Shown here: positions 5,541 to 9,211 of the stretch, piece by piece
Position numbering within the stretch: position 1 is the stretch's first letter
How the letters are laid out: each line of letters starts with the position of its first letter
Assembly: GCA_937913075.1 (NCBI GenBank)
Contig: CALEPU010000119.1
Location: forward strand, 1 to 9,211
DNA: 9,211 bases
Origin: an uncultured Clostridia bacterium
GTDB lineage: Bacteria; Bacillota; Clostridia; Christensenellales; CAG-138
Direction: 5' to 3'
Program-made: the position numbers and the translations under genes
Notes under the pieces: model-generated
Database searches by the model: none
The model's input: only the letters and a program-made list of their open reading frames with translations
What the model was told of the DNA's origin: nothing

Positions 5541-6626
5541 TCACTCCGACACCTTAGCGAATACCATCTTGCCTGCGGAGGTTTGCAGCACGCTTGTGAC
5601 GACTGCGGGGACGGTTTCGCCGACGAGCTTCCTTGCGCCCTCGACGACGATCATGGTGCCGTCGTCAAAGTAGGCGACGCCCTGCTGCGCCTCCTTGCCC
5701 TCCTTGACGATCGTGACGTCTATCTCCTCACCGGCAACGACGTTGATGCGCAGCGAGTTTGCAAGATCGTTGATATTGAACACGGGCACGCCCTGCACCG
5801 CCGCGACCTTGCCGAGGTTATAATCGTTGGTAACGACCACGCCCCCCAAATCGGAGGCAAGGCGCAGAAGCTTGGTATCGACCTCCGTGAGCTCGGGATA
5901 GTCCCTGTCGGAGACTATTATCCTGTCGTTTTCCTCGGCTTGCAGGCGGCTTATCGCATCCAGCCCGCGGCGCCCGCGCGCCCTTTTTAAAGAGTCGGCG
6001 CTGTCGGCAATGTGGCGCAGCTCGTCAAGCACGAAGGAGGGTACGATAATATTGCCGTCGACTATGCCGGTGTCGCAGACGTCGAAAAACCTGCCGTCGA
6101 TAATGGCGGAGGTATCGAGCACCTTGGGCCTTGCGCCGGTGCGCGGCTGAGACTTCTCGCTCTTGCCGAACCAGTTGGGCAGATTTATCTCCTTAACGCG
6201 GCGCGTGGGTATGCGCCAACCGAGGTATGCCAGCAGGAAGAAGGAAAGCACGCTGAGTGGTATAACAACGAGCTGTATGTTGATCTTGGATATGAGCAGG
6301 TTTACGAGCGCCGATATGATGAGCCCTATGATAAGCCCTATCACACCTACGAATATCTGCTGCATGGTGAGCTCGTTCAGCTTGCGCTCGTAAAAGCTCA
6401 CGAGCCGCGACCAGCTCCTGATTAGAGCCGGCGCGAGGAAGAAGAACAGAAGCCCGAATGCGAGCGCAAATACCGCATACATCACCGTGTTCAGCCAAGG
6501 CGGCAGGTTTGATACGAGCTCGGAAAGCCCGAGCATGTTCTTTTTGTCCAAAAACAACCAAACAAGCCCTATGCCGAGGGCTATGCCGAATATGGTTATA
6601 AGTACGCGAGCTATCTTTTTACCCAA
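5541..6626 (-). CDS. Membrane-anchored PIN/TRAM-domain protein, YacL-like
   Basis: A 361-residue protein of the YacL type (usual length about 360). Four membrane helices occupy roughly 5-27, 44-70, 91-113 and 116-137. A cytoplasmic PIN nuclease-fold domain follows: KVLDTSAIIDGR (168-179) with Asp171, VLDELRHIAD (199-208) with Glu202, EVDTKLL with Asp250, and TNDYNL with Asp268, the four acidic residues expected for metal binding. A C-terminal TRAM-like domain (about 293-355) is associated with RNA binding. A role as a membrane-tethered RNase is inferred from the domains; the family is poorly characterised. Start: AAGGAG (6640-6635) lies only 2 nt before a TTG at 6632 but 8 nt before the in-frame TTG at 6626, so I chose 6626, giving an N-terminus of MGKKIARV. 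The gene follows carD by 21 bp in an operon, an arrangement also found in other Clostridia, where ispD often comes next; ispD is absent here. Confidence 0.92.
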   Translation of the reverse strand: MGKKIARVLITIFGIALGIGLVWLFLDKKNMLGLSELVSNLPPWLNTVMYAVFALAFGLLFFFLAPALIRSWSRLVSFYERKLNELTMQQIFVGVIGLIIGLIISALVNLLISKINIQLVVIPLSVLSFFLLAYLGWRIPTRRVKEINLPNWFGKSEKSQPRTGARPKVLDTSAIIDGRFFDVCDTGIVDGNIIVPSFVLDELRHIADSADSLKRARGRRGLDAISRLQAEENDRIIVSDRDYPELTEVDTKLLRLASDLGGVVVTNDYNLGKVAAVQGVPVFNINDLANSLRINVVAGEEIDVTIVKEGKEAQQGVAYFDDGTMIVVEGARKLVGETVPAVVTSVLQTSAGKMVFAKVSE

Positions 6627-6647
6627 TACCAAAACTCCTTAAAATAA

Positions 6648-7112
6648 TCAGCCTATCTGCTCCTCTATGAAGCCCTGTTCCTTTTCCATAACGGTGGCAA
6701 GCTCTGTGACGATTATGCCCCTTGCCATAACGAGCATTTTTCGCTCGCCGGCGGAAAGCCCCTTCTCGGCCTCGCGAAGGCGCAGACACTTGACAACGTC
6801 CGCAACGTCAAAAATATCGCCGCTGCGCATCTTGTCAAGGTTCTCACGGTAGCGCTGGTTCCAGTTGTCGCTGCCTCTTTTGCCCTCCTTCTGCATATAG
6901 GCTATAACGTCGGCGCACCTTTCGGCGGAGATGGGGGAGCGCAGCCCCACCTTTTCGGCTGTGGCGACCGGCACGAGCGCGGTCATGCGTCCGTTGGCAA
7001 AGCGGAGAGAATAATAATCCCCGCTCTCACCCAGAACGGTGTGCCTCTCAATGGCTTCAACAACGCCGACGCCGTGCATAGGATAGCAGATAATATCGCC
7101 TACGGAAAACAA
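6648..7112 (-). CDS. CarD-family transcriptional regulator
   Basis: A 154-residue protein. The N-terminal RNA polymerase interaction domain (1 to about 57) opens with FSVGDIICYPMHGVGVVEAI (2-21), the hallmark of the CarD/CdnL/TRCF fold that contacts the polymerase beta subunit. The C-terminal helical domain has NWNQRYRENLDKMRSGDI (83-100) with the conserved Trp84 near the DNA-wedging position, then a leucine-rich helix and LSAGERKMLVMA (119-130). CarD proteins stabilise open promoter complexes, often at rRNA and housekeeping promoters. The start is a TTG at 7112: GGAGGG (7123-7118) ends 5 nt upstream, and homology begins right there. The open frame continues to 7202, but those extra 30 residues cross a palindrome and the promoter leader and are not family-like. 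First gene of an operon with the PIN/TRAM gene, transcribed divergently from the sigma factor. Confidence 0.93.
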   Translation of the reverse strand: MFSVGDIICYPMHGVGVVEAIERHTVLGESGDYYSLRFANGRMTALVPVATAEKVGLRSPISAERCADVIAYMQKEGKRGSDNWNQRYRENLDKMRSGDIFDVADVVKCLRLREAEKGLSAGERKMLVMARGIIVTELATVMEKEQGFIEEQIG

Positions 7113-7132
7113 GGTATCCCTCCGATTATGTA

Positions 7133-7151
7133 TTAACGGCCGAGCCGTTAA
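7133..7151. promoter_or_regulatory. Palindrome in the carD leader
   Basis: TTAACGGC (7133-7140) and GCCGTTAA (7144-7151) are perfect reverse complements separated by 3 nt. The element sits between the carD promoter (start near 7201) and its ribosome binding site (7123-7118), so it is either a leader RNA hairpin, perhaps stabilising the mRNA 5' end, or a roadblock operator. There is no T run, so it is not a simple terminator. Confidence 0.5.
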
Positions 7152-7207
7152 CAGCAAAGTTGACGGAATAAGCCCAAGCGAAAATGCCCTAACCTTTCCC
7201 AACTAAT

Positions 7208-7236
7208 ACTATACACCGAAAAGCTGTTTATGTCAA
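7208..7236 (-). promoter_or_regulatory. Near-consensus promoter of the carD operon
   Basis: On the minus strand: TTGACA (7236-7231), a 17-bp spacer, TATAGT (7213-7208). The -35 is perfect, the -10 one base off, and the spacing optimal. The predicted start is near 7201, giving a leader of about 88 nt before the TTG at 7112. This suggests strong constitutive expression by the housekeeping sigma factor. Confidence 0.85.
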
Positions 7237-7278
7237 GTAAAAATATACGATCGTCCGCGCATTGGCAGTGCATCATTT

Positions 7279-7289
7279 CCCACAGTGGG
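7279..7289. repeat. Short palindrome between divergent promoters
   Basis: CCCAC-A-GTGGG (7279-7289) lies between the carD -35 (7231) and the sigma-gene -35 (7301). It could be a regulator-binding site for either promoter. The arms are only 5 bp, so chance is possible. Confidence 0.3.
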
Positions 7290-7300
7290 CTTGAAAAACA

Positions 7301-7328
7301 TTGTCTTGCGTCAGGCATATGCTATAAT
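7301..7328 (+). promoter_or_regulatory. Promoter of the sigma/anti-sigma operon
   Basis: TTGTCT (7301-7306), a 16-bp spacer, then a perfect extended -10 TG-C-TATAAT (7320-7328). The predicted start is near 7335, giving a leader of about 80 nt. It reads as a housekeeping promoter; I see no clear ECF-type AAC/CGTC pair that would show autoregulation. Confidence 0.65.
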
Positions 7329-7415
7329 ATTGCCGTGAAGCAGATGTAAGATTTCCCTCCCTGCTCCGCATTATTGACAGGATCGGATCCGTGACACATA
7401 GGGAGAACGCATTAC

Positions 7416-7967
7416 ATGAAGGATGAAAGGCTGCTGAGGCTGTTGAATAAAGACCCCGAAAGGGGCGTATCCGCACTTATTGACGAGTACGGTGGGCTCG
7501 TGTACGCCGTCATTCGCGGAAGTCTCGCGGGCAGATGCTGCGAGACAGATATCGAAGCCTGCGCTGCGGATACCTTCAGCGAATTCTATCTCGACCATGC
7601 AAAATACGAGCCCTCCCGCGGCAGCTTAAAGGCTTGGCTCTGCGTTATCGCAAAGCACAACGCCGCCGACTGTCTGCGCCGCGCCGCAAGGCAGGCGGGC
7701 AATATCCCCATTGATGAAGCGGCTGAGCTTATACCCGACGACTTTTCAATAGAAGGCGACTTCGAGGATAGAAGCGTAAGGGCAAAGCTCGTAGCCGCCG
7801 TTAACGCCCTCGGCGAGCCGGATCGGGAGATAATCGTAAGAAAGTTCTTCCTGTCGCAGCCGTCAAAGCTTATAGCCCAAAGGCTCGGCATGACGGTATC
7901 AAACGTCGACACAAGGACGCACCGCGCAATAAAAAAGCTGCGGGAGCAATTCGGAGGTGAATTATGA
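7416..7967 (+). CDS. ECF-like RNA polymerase sigma-70 family factor
   Basis: A 183-residue protein with the two-domain layout of extracytoplasmic-function sigma factors. Region 2 spans about 20-92: YGGLVYAVIRGSL (25-37), the acidic segment EACAADTFSEFYLDHAKYEPSRGSLKAWLCVIAKHNAADCLRR (47-89), with the FKAWL-like core that contacts the -10 element and core polymerase. A variable linker (about 93-118) precedes region 4 (about 122-178): AVNALGEPDREIIVRKFF (128-145) and the helix-turn-helix SKLIAQRLGMTVSNVDTRTHRAIKKLRE (150-177) that reads the -35 element. The ATG at 7416 follows GGGAG (7401-7405) by 10 nt. The stop overlaps the next start by 4 bp (ATGA), so the two products are translationally coupled, the usual arrangement of a sigma factor with its regulator. 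Confidence 0.93.
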   Translation: MKDERLLRLLNKDPERGVSALIDEYGGLVYAVIRGSLAGRCCETDIEACAADTFSEFYLDHAKYEPSRGSLKAWLCVIAKHNAADCLRRAARQAGNIPIDEAAELIPDDFSIEGDFEDRSVRAKLVAAVNALGEPDREIIVRKFFLSQPSKLIAQRLGMTVSNVDTRTHRAIKKLREQFGGEL

Positions 7968-9211
7968 TGGATAAAAGGTTTTCCGATATCATTTCGGAGC
8001 TTGACGCAGAGGAGCTTTCTCCTCTTTTGGAGGGCTTGGACGTGAGGGCGGAGGCGGAGACCCTTAAAAGCATTAAGCAAAAAACGGCGGCGAGACTTGG
8101 CTTTGGAGAGAGGCGTATACGCCTGCCGCGCATCGGTATAAAAGCCGCCGCGATGCTTGCCGCCTGCTTGGCGCTGCTTGTCGCCCTCGGCATAGGCGCT
8201 TCCGCAGCCGCGGCAGAGGTAAGGGAATATAACGCAGCCGTCGCCTTTTTCGAGGAGTTCGACCTGCCCGTCGATGGGCTGACAAGGAGTGAGATAAAAA
8301 AAGTGTACCGCGATATAACCACAAGATCGTTCACATATGCAAAGACAGGCGAGGTCATTGCCAATAACAGCCATACGAACCCCTTCGAGGGCTTGGGCTT
8401 TAACGCGGAGGAGACCTCTCCCGAGGACGTTAAGACGGCATGGGATAAGTTTCTCGAAAGTTTGAGCTCATACGTCCGCTACGAGGCTTGGTACAAGGAG
8501 GACTATTCCGAGACCGACAGCACTTACAGCACTCATTTCGATTACGGCTACGTTGAGAAATACGTCGGTCAAAAGCTTATCTGGCGTTTTACTACTGAGA
8601 AGATGAAGCCTCACCGCGCGTTTGACGTTGAGGACGGCATACTGGTATTGGGCGAGCTTCCCAACGACTACGTTATAGATTTTGTCGACTCCTCGAAAAG
8701 CACGCCGAGGGGCAGCGCTCCTGCCGTGATGAAGCTCACAAAGGAGGGCGGCTTCGTATGGCTCTGCCCGCTGGAAAAGGGCTATGCCTCCTGCGCGATG
8801 CAGGACGCTGACGGCAGTGTTACGGCCGTGACGCACTATATCGACTATGCCGTCAGGTCTAATTCCCGCCTTATCGTAAGCCTCATATCGAAGGACGGCG
8901 AGCTCATATCGACTGTATACAATCCCGTCGAGCCGCTTACAGCGGAAAGCATAACCCGCTTCGGTGAAGGATATCTCTGCGTAGTTCGGGACATCAACGA
9001 AAACGGTCCCGAAGATAAGCGCATAGTCCTTATCGACTCCGAGGGCTGCGTGACGGGCGATCTGAAATACAGCGATAACGGCAAGGCTTATGATATAGCA
9101 GACGTCACGGTATACGGCAACAGGATATACATTTCCGCAAACCTCGGCGATCGGAGCTTCATGCAGCCGCTGTTCGAGGAGGGCAGAATGGGGCTCACGA
9201 CCGAGGAGTTC
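7964..9211 (+). CDS. Putative anti-sigma factor, single-pass membrane protein (3' partial)
   Basis: The frame from ATG 7964 is open to the window edge (416 codons, no stop). Layout: an acidic then basic cytoplasmic N-terminus (1-58), one membrane segment (about 60-84, KAAAMLAACLALLVALGIGA), then an extracytoplasmic region of more than 330 residues. Just outside the membrane, FFEEFDLPVDGLTRSEIKKVYRDITT (95-120) looks like a conserved motif. Further on (about 230-416), repeated short strands such as DGSVTAVTHYIDYAV, DGELISTVYN, EGYLCVVRDIN and SEGCVTGDLKY suggest a beta-rich, possibly propeller-like, sensor. The zinc anti-sigma signature HxxxCxxC is absent from the N-terminus, so any sigma-binding mode is not the classical ZAS domain. 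Start: GGAGG (7953-7957) lies 6 nt before 7964; an adjacent ATG at 7967 is equally possible. Its role as regulator of the upstream sigma factor is inferred from the 4-bp overlap and topology, not from a recognised domain. Confidence 0.85.
   Translation, partial: MMDKRFSDIISELDAEELSPLLEGLDVRAEAETLKSIKQKTAARLGFGERRIRLPRIGIKAAAMLAACLALLVALGIGASAAAAEVREYNAAVAFFEEFDLPVDGLTRSEIKKVYRDITTRSFTYAKTGEVIANNSHTNPFEGLGFNAEETSPEDVKTAWDKFLESLSSYVRYEAWYKEDYSETDSTYSTHFDYGYVEKYVGQKLIWRFTTEKMKPHRAFDVEDGILVLGELPNDYVIDFVDSSKSTPRGSAPAVMKLTKEGGFVWLCPLEKGYASCAMQDADGSVTAVTHYIDYAVRSNSRLIVSLISKDGELISTVYNPVEPLTAESITRFGEGYLCVVRDINENGPEDKRIVLIDSEGCVTGDLKYSDNGKAYDIADVTVYGNRIYISANLGDRSFMQPLFEEGRMGLTTEEF

Noticed and set aside
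5541..5543. UGA recoding (Trp or selenocysteine) as the reason for the in-frame tail
   Set aside because: UGA terminates the MFS, ABC and sigma frames here, the PIN/TRAM protein already has full family length at this stop, and no selenocysteine insertion hairpin is evident after it.
7113..7202. N-terminal extension of CarD to the upstream start at 7202
   Set aside because: The extension crosses a palindromic leader and the strong GGAGGG site; family homology begins exactly at the TTG at 7112.
7291..7328. ECF-type autoregulatory promoter for the sigma gene (TGAAAA and CGTC motifs)
   Set aside because: The motifs are about 11 bp apart rather than about 16, while a perfect extended -10 TGCTATAAT explains the promoter better.
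7586..8374. Long minus-strand frame opposite the sigma and anti-sigma genes
   Set aside because: It crosses two well-supported plus-strand genes and its composition (R, S, A rich) is that of an antisense shadow.
1..9211. CRISPR array, tRNA, rRNA, insertion sequence or integrase
   Set aside because: No regularly spaced repeats, cloverleaf-like sequences, transposase or integrase frames were seen on either strand.

Overview
The window looks like a metagenome-style contig from an uncultured, moderately GC-rich Bacillota (Clostridia-like) bacterium. Evidence for this is the strong GGAGG-type ribosome binding sites, TTG starts, frequent ATA and AGG codons, sigma-A-type promoters, and a CarD-family gene directly followed by a YacL-like PIN/TRAM gene. 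The taxonomic placement is an inference from gene content and codon use, not a database result.

Left edge (1 to about 775): a very AT-rich block carries one complete leftward TetR-family regulator (69-680). It has its own terminator, extended -10 promoter and an upstream inverted repeat that could be its operator. Composition then switches abruptly to GC-rich DNA. Immediately after the switch lies only the C-terminal half of an MFS sugar/cation-symporter-like protein (779-1636). Its first 20 or so residues do not look like a transporter. The break is either a misassembly/chimera or a real recombination junction. No TetR target gene remains next to the regulator.

Rightward block (779-4896): the MFS fragment overlaps pyroglutamyl-peptidase I (pcp, 1629-2237; Glu79/Cys142/His166 triad intact). 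A separate promoter with a near-consensus -35/-10 pair and a perfect 11-bp-arm palindrome then drives a fused ABC ATPase/FtsX-MacB-type permease (2329-4896), which ends at a strong hairpin.

Convergent intergenic region (4897-5357): it holds two plus-side hairpins, two leftward terminator-like hairpins, and an orphan rightward extended -10 promoter. Next to it, directly after the PIN gene stop codon and in the same frame, is a 60-codon stretch that reads like real protein (5358-5540).

Leftward operon (5541-7112): a CarD-family RNA polymerase-binding regulator followed 21 bp later by a membrane-anchored PIN/TRAM protein. Both start at TTG codons, and a TTGACA-17-TATAGT promoter lies upstream. 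The leader contains an 8-bp-arm palindrome.

Right edge (7416-9211): divergently transcribed from CarD, an ECF-like sigma-70 factor overlaps by 4 bp (ATGA) a single-pass membrane protein that runs off the window. This is a sigma/putative anti-sigma pair in which the partner has a short cytoplasmic N-terminus, one membrane segment and an ectodomain of more than 330 residues. Together with CarD, the right half is dominated by genes acting on RNA polymerase.
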